In this document: piece after piece, positions 1-5,227 of the stretch
How positions within the stretch are numbered: position 1 is the first letter of the stretch
Layout of the letters: each line of letters opens with the position of its first letter
Source: Candidatus Parcubacteria bacterium
GTDB lineage: Bacteria > Patescibacteriota > Patescibacteriia > Patescibacteriales > UBA12075
Reading direction: 5' to 3'
DNA length: 7,995 bases
NCBI GenBank assembly: GCA_023139655.1
Contig: JAGLNE010000019.1
Location: forward strand, 1-7,995
Translations under genes and position numbers: made by a program
Notes under the pieces: model-generated
Databases searched by the model: none
Seen by the model: only the letters and a program-made list of their open reading frames with translations
Told to the model about the DNA's origin: nothing

Positions 1-35
1 TTCGTTTTTTTCGTGTTTTTTCGTTATCTTCGTGT
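1..35. repeat. Irregular CGAA-type short repeat downstream of galU
   Basis: Directly after the galU stop codon the minus strand shows ACGAA or CGAA motifs about every 9 to 10 bases, separated by A-rich runs. The array is cut by the window edge, so its full length and whether it reaches a next gene cannot be seen. It differs in sequence and period from the heptamer arrays elsewhere in the window. It has no stem followed by a T-run, so it is not an evident terminator. Confidence 0.4.
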
Positions 36-902
36 CTACTTACTACATACTTCCTTATTAAAAAAATCCATTAATTCTTTACCAATATCTTTCCTGTCCA
101 TGGCATATTTAAGAGAGGTTATCAAATAATTAAGCGGGTCTCCGGTCGTCAACCATTCACCGTCCTCAACTTTTTTAGCATAAAAATCACCGCCATCTTT
201 AATATATTTAGCGATGGCGTCAACAACCCAAAGTTCATTGCCTTTCCCTAGGGCCGTTTTTTTAAGGACATCAACTATATTCTGGTCTAAAATCATTCGC
301 CCGAAATCAGCCAAGTTTGATGGCGCATCCTTAACTGTCGGTTTCTCAACTATTCCTTTTATTTTCATAGTATCTGGCTCAACATCAACAATACCATAAC
401 GAACTACCTGGTCCTTGGGCACTTCCTGAACACCGATCATTAAGTGCTCGGTTCTTTCGTAGTCATCCACCATTTGCTTGGTAAATGAAATTTTGGATTT
501 TACCAGATCATCGCCCCAAACAAAAACAAAAGATTCGTCTTTTACTAAACTAGCGGCGGAAAGAACGGGTGTGCCATTACCGTAAGGTCCTTTTTGCCGG
601 ACATAAATAAAATTAGCTAAATCTGCTATCTTCTTTACTTCATCTCTTAGCTCATCTTTACCGGCTTCCTTGAGGTCATTTTGCAAAGCCCAATTATAGT
701 CAAAATGGTCTTCTAAGGGCTTTTTGTCCCATTTGGTAACCATTATAATATCTTCAATCCCAGCCTCTACCAATTCTTCCACTACCAATTGAATAATTGG
801 CTTATCAACTATTGGCAACATTTCTTTAGGCATGGCCTTGGTTGCCGGAAGCAGCCTGGTGCCAGACCCGGCCACAGCTACAATTGCTTTTTTGATTTTC
901 AT
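36..902 (-). CDS. galU: UTP--glucose-1-phosphate uridylyltransferase (GalU-type)
   Basis: It makes UDP-glucose from UTP and glucose-1-phosphate in the cytoplasm, a donor for surface glycans and a precursor of UDP-galactose and UDP-glucuronate. The 288 residues are close to the usual GalU length. The N-terminal nucleotide-binding signature GSGTRLLPATKAMPKEMLP (residues 12-30, K26) is followed by VRQKGPYGNG (101-110), a GDD metal-binding motif (130-132) and VEKP (185-188, K187). Near the end, LTTGDPLNYL (251-260) stands where most relatives have DxG, so the usual second metal-ligand Asp appears to be Thr. The ATG at 902 fits the family N-terminus exactly. It has no Shine-Dalgarno and directly abuts a heptamer array (903-937). 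The gene is last in the visible operon, 89 bp after a GT2 gene, and stops with TAG. Function is well supported; the metal-site change is read from the motif only. Confidence 0.93.
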   Translation of the reverse strand: MKIKKAIVAVAGSGTRLLPATKAMPKEMLPIVDKPIIQLVVEELVEAGIEDIIMVTKWDKKPLEDHFDYNWALQNDLKEAGKDELRDEVKKIADLANFIYVRQKGPYGNGTPVLSAASLVKDESFVFVWGDDLVKSKISFTKQMVDDYERTEHLMIGVQEVPKDQVVRYGIVDVEPDTMKIKGIVEKPTVKDAPSNLADFGRMILDQNIVDVLKKTALGKGNELWVVDAIAKYIKDGGDFYAKKVEDGEWLTTGDPLNYLITSLKYAMDRKDIGKELMDFFNKEVCSK

Positions 903-937
903 AAGATAGAAAGCAGAAAGCAGAAAGCAGATAACAG
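903..937. repeat. Heptamer tandem array abutting the galU start codon
   Basis: Five 7-base units on the plus strand: AAGATAG, AAAGCAG three times, and ATAACAG. The CAG anchors fall at 914, 921, 928 and 935, exactly seven bases apart. On the coding strand this reads as a pyrimidine-rich leader of CTG-type units ending in CTATCTT, with the galU ATG following at once. It is oriented opposite to the array at 996-1051, and a CAGAAAG unit here is perfectly complementary to CTTTCTG at 996-1002. The 58 bases between the two arrays are AT-rich and hold no gene. Confidence 0.85.
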
Positions 938-991
938 ACCTGCTAAAAAGCTATCTTCAAAATATTTATTAATTTATAACACAATAAATAA

Positions 992-1837
992 TTAACTTTC
1001 TGTCGTCTGTCGTCTGTTTTCTGTCGTCTGTTTTCTGTTTTCTGTTTTCTGCCCCCGCCACTTCCAGAAATATTTAAGCCAAGAGATGATATGGGCTCTA
1101 GCCAGGCGGTTGGTTAGCGGGGCAATGAACCAGGGTTTCTTAGCGCTGCCGCGGCCATGGTCATGTACCACTTGGACAGTCGGGAAATAAATTACTTTGT
1201 AACCAGCTTGCCATAATTGATGGCAAAGGTCAATATCCTCAAAGTACATCCAGAACCGCTCATCAAAACCGTTGCCGATCTTTTCTAAGGCGGATTTTCT
1301 GATCAAAAGACACGAACCCATTACCCAGTCCACTTCCATGGGCATACGCTTATCAATATTTTTTAGTAAAAAAGCGTCCAATTGGGACTTAAAAAATTTG
1401 CCAATAAAAGTCCGGCGATAGAAAGGCAGCCAAAAACTGGGAAAACGAAAACAAGAATCCTGATGTTCGCCATCCGGATAGACCAATTCCGGAGCTACTA
1501 AAGCAACCTTCTTTTTCCTACTAATGTAAGCTAGCATATTCTTCGCTGCTTCCGCTTGCAGCCGTGTATCATGGTTAAGAACCAAAACATATTCTCCTTC
1601 GGCCTTTTTAATCCCGACATTATTGCCCGCGCCCATGCCCAGATTCTTTTTATTACTTATATACCGGGCCGTGGGAATGGCCAGACTCACTTGAGCTTCA
1701 ATATTCTCTATCACTCCGTTATCTACAACTATAACCTCATATTCAATGCCGCTCAAATCGCTTTCCGCGACTGATTTAAGACAGGCAAGGATTTTTTCCG
1801 TATCTCGATAGTTAACAATAATTATACTTAAATCCAT
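992..1837 (-). CDS. GT2 family glycosyltransferase (rhamnosyltransferase-like)
   Basis: A GT-A fold glycosyltransferase of the rhamnosyltransferase-like group (COG1216 type), likely adding one sugar to a membrane-associated glycan at the inner membrane face. From the ATG at 1837 it has 281 residues. The start MDLSIIIVNY is the family β-strand; VVDN lies at 37-40, the DxD-type motif NHD at 88-90, and the acceptor-side motif FEDIDLC at 199-205. An upstream in-frame GTG at 1870 would add 11 residues (MLCVMCYVLRA) encoded purely by the repeat at 1838-1872, so I reject it as the start. The last 19 residues, from Q263, are encoded by the heptamer array 996-1051 and give a Q/T/E/N/R-rich tail foreign to the family. 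The donor and acceptor cannot be named from sequence. Confidence 0.88.
   Translation of the reverse strand: MDLSIIIVNYRDTEKILACLKSVAESDLSGIEYEVIVVDNGVIENIEAQVSLAIPTARYISNKKNLGMGAGNNVGIKKAEGEYVLVLNHDTRLQAEAAKNMLAYISRKKKVALVAPELVYPDGEHQDSCFRFPSFWLPFYRRTFIGKFFKSQLDAFLLKNIDKRMPMEVDWVMGSCLLIRKSALEKIGNGFDERFWMYFEDIDLCHQLWQAGYKVIYFPTVQVVHDHGRGSAKKPWFIAPLTNRLARAHIISWLKYFWKWRGQKTENRKQTTENRRQTTES
996..1051. repeat. Eight-unit heptamer array inside the 3' coding end of a GT2 gene
   Basis: Eight perfect 7-base units on the plus strand: CTTTCTG, TCGTCTG, TCGTCTG, TTTTCTG, TCGTCTG, and TTTTCTG three times. On the coding strand the consensus is CAGAnnA, with AA or CG at the variable pair. It is translated into the C-terminal tail of the glycosyltransferase, and the TAA stop follows directly. 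The same family occurs at 5994-6028 and 7960-7994. Confidence 0.92.
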
Positions 1838-1872
1838 AGCACGTAGCACATAACACATAACACATAACACAT
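1838..1872. repeat. Five-unit heptamer array abutting a GT2 start codon
   Basis: Five 7-base units on the plus strand: AGCACGT, AGCACAT, and AACACAT three times. On the coding strand they read ATGTGTT-type units and end exactly at the ATG at 1837. Each unit carries an ATG or GTG, so several possible starts occur in shifting frames. There is no Shine-Dalgarno between the array and the gene. The sequence is unrelated to the CAGAnnA family, but the 7-base period and the position against a start codon are shared. Confidence 0.88.
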
Positions 1873-1884
1873 TGATTGAAAAAT

Positions 1885-1905
1885 CTAAGTGCTCTGTGCC
1901 AAGTG
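1885..1905. repeat. Degenerate three-unit heptamer array
   Basis: Three 7-base units, CTAAGTG, CTCTGTG and CCAAGTG, share the pattern CnnnGTG. They lie 12 bases right of the 1838-1872 array in the same 78-bp intergenic gap. They look like a degenerate second array of a related CAC/GTG-rich type, in the opposite orientation. With only three imperfect units this is less certain than the others. Confidence 0.55.
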
Positions 1906-1915
1906 ATATGTATTT

Positions 1916-2977
1916 TTACCAAAATATTAAACTTCTAATAATCCTCCCATACAAGCTAAACACTGGATTTACTAAACGTAATTTCCAGTCGTCTATTTCC
2001 TGGTACCAAATCCGGCCGGTTATCAATTTAACTATTTCTTTGTCTTTAACTTTTCTAAGCGCTTGATTTCTTTTTCTGGCCTTACAAATATATTTCCAAG
2101 TTCGAGGACACAAAAAATATTGCCAAACTCTCATCTTGTCTTTAAACCAACCGCCACTGATAGAAAATAATATCAACCCTAATTCCATTATAACAAACGC
2201 CGGAAATATTAGTAGCAAGGTTGCGATTTTATAACATATTAACATTGAAATGATCCGATTCCGGTCCATCCAGTAGTATTGCTTGATTGATTTAGTAAAT
2301 TCATACTTGTGATATATCACCGCCTTGGGTGCGAGCACACAGCGATAGCCGGCCAACCAAGCCCGCCAGCCGATTTCCTGATCCTCGTTATACATCCAAT
2401 ACTCTTCGTCAAAGATACCGATTCGCTCTACAAACTCATGGGTGAACAAAATAGCTACACCGCTAGGGTAATGTATATTTTTAATTTCGAATTTCGAATT
2501 TCGAATTTCGAATTTTTCTTTGTATCCCAATGAATATCCAAAACCTAAAAAATGACTTGTATTACCAAGACTATTTATTTTCTCTTTATTTTGATACAAC
2601 ATCACCCGTGCCTGAACTATACCAATCACTTTGTCTGTATACGTTGCTTTTATCATCTCACGCACACATGACTTGTCCAAAACCGTATCAATATTAAATA
2701 TTATATAATAATCAAAACTTTTCTTAAGAGCCAATCGTATGGCGTCATTAACACCCTTAGCAAAACCATCGTTGGTTTTATTTATTGCTATGGCGGCTTC
2801 GGGAACAAATTTCTTCAGCATTGATAAACTTTCATCACTTGATTCATTATCGGTTATAAAAAACTTCATCCCTCTCTCATAGTCCTGCGCGCGCAAACTG
2901 GGCACAAAATCCGGCAAATATTTCTCACCATAATCACGCCAATTCGGGGTTATAATTATCGCTACTTTCTTGTCCAT
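1916..2977 (-). CDS. GT2 family glycosyltransferase with C-terminal membrane segment
   Basis: A 353-residue GT2 enzyme. The N-terminal strand VAIIITPNW (5-13) leads to TDNESSDES (42-50), NDGFAKGVNDAI (69-80), the DxD-type motif NID at 95-97 and the acceptor motif NEDQEIGWR at 197-205. Residues about 251-275 are strongly hydrophobic and probably form one membrane helix, followed by a basic tail, so it likely works at the cytoplasmic face. Residues 155-167 (KFEIRNSKFEIKN) are encoded by a CGAATTT heptamer array and sit between the GT-A core strands, an apparent in-frame insertion. The ATG at 2977 follows the previous stop by 3 bases, which suggests translational coupling. No Shine-Dalgarno is seen. 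The substrate is unknown; a hexosyl or rhamnosyl transfer is inferred from context. Confidence 0.87.
   Translation of the reverse strand: MDKKVAIIITPNWRDYGEKYLPDFVPSLRAQDYERGMKFFITDNESSDESLSMLKKFVPEAAIAINKTNDGFAKGVNDAIRLALKKSFDYYIIFNIDTVLDKSCVREMIKATYTDKVIGIVQARVMLYQNKEKINSLGNTSHFLGFGYSLGYKEKFEIRNSKFEIKNIHYPSGVAILFTHEFVERIGIFDEEYWMYNEDQEIGWRAWLAGYRCVLAPKAVIYHKYEFTKSIKQYYWMDRNRIISMLICYKIATLLLIFPAFVIMELGLILFSISGGWFKDKMRVWQYFLCPRTWKYICKARKRNQALRKVKDKEIVKLITGRIWYQEIDDWKLRLVNPVFSLYGRIIRSLIFW
2483..2515. repeat. CGAATTT heptamer array inside a GT2 coding sequence
   Basis: Four perfect tandem CGAATTT units (2488-2515) plus a partial unit to the left. Each junction holds the palindrome TTCGAA. The array is in frame with the gene and encodes a repeated FEI(R/K)N(S)-type peptide. 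One unit gained or lost would shift the frame, because seven is not a multiple of three; three units equal 21 bases and keep it. Confidence 0.9.
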
Positions 2978-2980
2978 AAA

Positions 2981-3865
2981 TTATGTCTTAGCTTTAGATT
3001 TTAAACCTACTTTTTCGCCAATAATAGCCATAAATTTACCAATGGGCCAAGCTAATCTGAGAATAAACCACTGCCAAGCTGGGTGCCACTTCTTAAAATA
3101 TTTAAGCTGAGAATCCTGCATATAGCGCTGAGTAACTCCACGCGGCACTTGCTTGAAACTCGCGCCAACCAGATCCACACACTCCGCTACTGGTGTATAC
3201 CAAACCTCGCCGCCAGCCTTCTTGATCTGCTTGCAATAATCCACTTCTTCAAACCAGAGGAAATAACGCTCATCAAAGTACGGCAAGGTGGAATTACGGA
3301 ATAACTTAAGCTCGCGAACGCTCTTCATATTTATCATAAAAAATGAGCCGCGAATTGAATCCGCCTGAGCGGCCCGTGAATAATCAAAATCATTGCGCAA
3401 ATATTTATTTAAAATATTTTTGAAAATATGCGGTAGCTTAAGGACAATTGCCAGTTGATTAACAAAATCCGGAAAACAACGAACATGTTTTACTAATCTA
3501 CCCTTCTCGTCCACTAATTTACACCCGGCCACATTTGCCTGCTTATTATTCTCCATCCAATCATACATTTTCTGTAAAGTATCTTCGCGTACGACCATAT
3601 CCGGGTTAAAAACCAGGGCGTATTTGCCGTTAATTTGCTTTAAGGCAATATTCCAGGCCTTGCTTAGTCCCAAGTTGATGTCATTGACAAGTAAATGCAC
3701 CTTTGAAAATTCTTTTTTGACCATGGCGACGGTATTATCCTCGGAATTATTGTCCACCACGATTATTTCGTACTTAAAATCAACCTTGCTATCAAGCAAG
3801 GCCTTCAAATTCTCTCTTAATTTATCCTTCACGTTCCAGGAAACAATTATAATACTTAATTTCAT
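2981..3865 (-). CDS. GT2 family glycosyltransferase (rhamnosyltransferase-like)
   Basis: A GT-A glycosyltransferase of 294 residues from the ATG at 3865. MKLSIIIVSWN is the standard family start, VVDNNSEDNT (36-45) the nucleotide-binding turn, NPD at 87-89 the DxD-type metal motif, and WFEEVDYC (204-211) the acceptor and catalytic motif. RGSFFMIN (172-179) matches the family's GaxxlirR-like strand. An upstream ATG at 3883 would add six residues (MIYKID), but it lies inside the inverted repeat 3877-3932, so I prefer 3865; both remain possible. Position 230-236 reads DLVGASF where many relatives have a His before the GAS turn. The 3' end is followed after 3 bases by the next GT2 gene. Linkage and sugar cannot be assigned from sequence. 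Confidence 0.88.
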   Translation of the reverse strand: MKLSIIIVSWNVKDKLRENLKALLDSKVDFKYEIIVVDNNSEDNTVAMVKKEFSKVHLLVNDINLGLSKAWNIALKQINGKYALVFNPDMVVREDTLQKMYDWMENNKQANVAGCKLVDEKGRLVKHVRCFPDFVNQLAIVLKLPHIFKNILNKYLRNDFDYSRAAQADSIRGSFFMINMKSVRELKLFRNSTLPYFDERYFLWFEEVDYCKQIKKAGGEVWYTPVAECVDLVGASFKQVPRGVTQRYMQDSQLKYFKKWHPAWQWFILRLAWPIGKFMAIIGEKVGLKSKAKT

Positions 3866-3876
3866 ATCTATCTTAT

Positions 3877-3932
3877 AAATCATATAAATCTTTGCTAAAA
3901 TTCAGCAGGGATTAATATGATTTATATGATTT
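3877..3932. repeat. Intergenic 14-bp perfect inverted repeat
   Basis: The left arm AAATCATATAAATC (3877-3890) is exactly complementary to GATTTATATGATTT (3919-3932), with a 28-base loop. The loop contains a small inner TGCT/AGCA pairing around 3894-3907. The right arm overlaps the stop codon (3932-3934) of the frameshifted GT2 tail. The left arm contains the alternative ATG at 3883. On the transcript it would fold into a long AU-rich hairpin. There is no GC-rich stem and no following T-run, so a rho-independent terminator is not supported. It could be an RNA processing or stability element or a small mobile palindrome. Confidence 0.85.
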
Positions 3933-4147
3933 TATTTTATCTTTTTTCTAATCTTGAATAATACAATATATTGCTTAAATAAATACTGCTCAAAGAATAG
4001 GACAAAAACAAACATGCGGAAAGCAAACCATAAAACTTGCAGCTTGCGTATGAAACTTTGCGATCGCCAATGCTTAATAAATATAATATGCTTGTTTTTA
4101 AAACCTTGCTCCTTAATCCAGCGGGCTTTATTTTTGCGGTTAAAGGC
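3932..4147 (-). pseudogene. Displaced C-terminal segment of the frameshifted GT2 gene
   Basis: In the frame one base away from the upstream GT2 gene, the minus strand is open from about 4147 to the TAA at 3932-3934. It encodes 71 residues beginning AFNRKNKARWIKEQ and continuing into a hydrophobic, aromatic stretch (FRMFVFVLFFEQYLF) and a basic end (KIRKKIK). This is the composition and order expected after the HDRSASAKR motif of this GT2 subgroup, where relatives continue with N-R-K-N-rich sequence and a membrane-hugging helix. Removing one A:T pair at 4148-4149 joins both parts into about 333 residues. There is no convincing independent start, so this is a severed tail, or is made by frameshifting, and is not a separate gene. 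Confidence 0.8.
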
Positions 4148-4934
4148 AACTAGCCAAATTACTCATTCTCTTGGCGCTGGCACTGCGATCATGATAAATT
4201 ATCGCCTCGCTAACACATCTGGAAGTATAACCAGCCAGCTTTAAACGATAAGCCAAATCGCAATCCTCCTCGTACATAAACATCAACTCATCAAAAAATA
4301 CCTCCCCCCTACTCCCTGACCTCACCCCCGCCCTCTCCTTCGTAAGGAGAGGGAGATTTTTTGGGGGGGCTAATTTTACTTTCTCAAGGGCGGAGAGACG
4401 ATACATTGCAACGGCACCGCTGGGGCCGATAATATCTTCCTTGTCATATTGTCCAGTGTCTTCTTCGCCCTGCCCGACATCTTTAAAGCGCAAAGCACTT
4501 ATCTCCTTAATCCCAAATGTGTCAATAATTTTGGTTTTGGTATTATTCTTAAAATCCCATTTATAGACACGCGAGCAAACCGCACCCAATTTATTGTCAC
4601 AATCCAAGGCCTTAACTAACTTTTCTATTGCAGTGGGCTCCAAAATCATATCCGGGTTTAAAAACAGTACATATTTCGCGCCTAGTTCTTTGGCGTGACG
4701 AATAACAATATTGTTTGCCTTGGCAAAACCGACGTTCCCTTTACTCCAGATAATTTCTACATCTTTATAATTCTTGCTAATATAATACGAATTTTTATTA
4801 CTAATCTCATTGGAATTATCTGCCACCACTATTTTATAATCCTTAAAATTCTGCTCAATCAAACTTGGCAAAAAATACGGCAAATATTTTGCCGTGTTTT
4901 CTTCGTAAGTGATAAATCCAATTACTAACTTCAT
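4140..4934 (-). CDS. GT2 family glycosyltransferase, frameshifted, with palindromic insertion
   Basis: From the ATG at 4934 this frame gives 264 residues; a TTG at 4961 would overlap the cupin gene and is rejected. MKLVIGFITYEENT opens the GT-A domain, VVADNSN lies at 36-42, GNVGFAKANN at 66-75, NPD at 93-95 and the acceptor motif YEEDCDLAYR at 221-230. The catalytic core is therefore present. The frame ends at TAA 4140-4142 just after YHDRSASAKRMSN, and the natural C-terminus lies one base out of frame (3932-4147). Residues about 188-211, with LPLLTKERAGVRS, are encoded by a palindromic element (4300-4370) and split the family strand between ALEKVKL and FFDELMFMYEED. The protein may be impaired, or the frameshift may be a sequencing error or programmed. 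The gap to the cupin gene is 16 bp. Confidence 0.8.
   Translation of the reverse strand: MKLVIGFITYEENTAKYLPYFLPSLIEQNFKDYKIVVADNSNEISNKNSYYISKNYKDVEIIWSKGNVGFAKANNIVIRHAKELGAKYVLFLNPDMILEPTAIEKLVKALDCDNKLGAVCSRVYKWDFKNNTKTKIIDTFGIKEISALRFKDVGQGEEDTGQYDKEDIIGPSGAVAMYRLSALEKVKLAPPKNLPLLTKERAGVRSGSRGEVFFDELMFMYEEDCDLAYRLKLAGYTSRCVSEAIIYHDRSASAKRMSNLASCL
4300..4370. repeat. Nested palindromic repeat element inserted in a GT2 gene
   Basis: The core CCCTCTCCTT (4331-4340) and AAGGAGAGGG (4344-4353) are perfect inverted arms around CGT. An outer C-run (4304-4309) pairs with a G-run (4363-4369). The element is much richer in G and C, and more strand-biased, than the surrounding coding sequence. It is in frame and encodes a PxNLPLLTKERAGVRSxSRGEV-type peptide. 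I recognise this peptide style from dispersed palindromic repeats that have entered coding genes in many bacteria. No transposase is present, so any mobility would need help from elsewhere. Confidence 0.82.
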
Positions 4935-4950
4935 GCTATCTTGAAAATTT

Positions 4951-5220
4951 TTACTTTTCAAATAATATAAAAACTATATCAGTTAAAGCTTTTATTCTGT
5001 GAAATGTCTTAGCGGGAAATTCAATTTTAACCGGAGCCTCAACTGTCCAAGTAGAATCTCTTAATGTAATCTCCGCTGAACCAACTATTAAATATATAAA
5101 TTCTTCAACATTTTCAGAATTATCTCCAGCTATCATTCCTTTATGTCGGTAGTATATTTTAAAACCATCAGCTTGATAATTTTTACCTTCTTTTTCTTCT
5201 TTAATTAATTTAATGTCCAT
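4951..5220 (-). CDS. Small single-domain cupin protein
   Basis: An 89-residue protein that looks like one complete cupin β-barrel. The first motif is loose: H26, then E39/E40 and G47 in an EEFIYLIVG strand. The second motif is clearer: FPAKTFHRI with P69 and H74. It has no signal peptide or membrane segment. It follows rmlA by 7 bases and precedes a GT2 gene by 16 bases, which suggests a role in the same sugar pathway. The window has rmlA, rmlB and rmlD but no RmlC. RmlC is also a cupin, but about twice this length and with His-Asp and Tyr catalytic residues that I cannot match here. A stand-in epimerase, a sugar-binding or a regulatory cupin are all possible; function is unassigned. Confidence 0.75.
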   Translation of the reverse strand: MDIKLIKEEKEGKNYQADGFKIYYRHKGMIAGDNSENVEEFIYLIVGSAEITLRDSTWTVEAPVKIEFPAKTFHRIKALTDIVFILFEK

Positions 5221-5227
5221 ATTTAAT

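Noticed and set aside
996..1051. CRISPR-like array
   Set aside because: The units are 7 bases long and directly tandem, with no spacers and no repeat of 23-40 bases. The same holds for the other arrays.
1838..1870. In-frame N-terminal extension from GTG at 1870 for the GT2 gene
   Set aside because: The eleven added residues are pure translation of the heptamer array, and the family N-terminus begins at MDLSIIIVNY.
3877..3932. Rho-independent terminator between GT2 genes
   Set aside because: The stem is AT-only with a long loop and no T-run follows on the coding strand.
3937..4149. A 70-residue minus-strand frame starting with TTG that looks like a small hydrophobic protein
   Set aside because: The neighbouring frame in the same stretch encodes a recognisable GT2 C-terminus (NRKNKARWIKEQ, FFEQYLF), which explains the sequence better. 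The TTG has no start signal.
3954..4244. Plus-strand frame of 96 residues
   Set aside because: It lies antisense to the GT2 tail and core, has no family resemblance and no ribosome-binding signal. Other plus-strand frames in the window are rejected for the same reason.
4934..4961. TTG start at 4961 giving a 273-residue GT2 that overlaps the cupin gene
   Set aside because: The ATG at 4934 gives the standard MKLVIGF start and removes the overlap; the nine extra residues have no family match.
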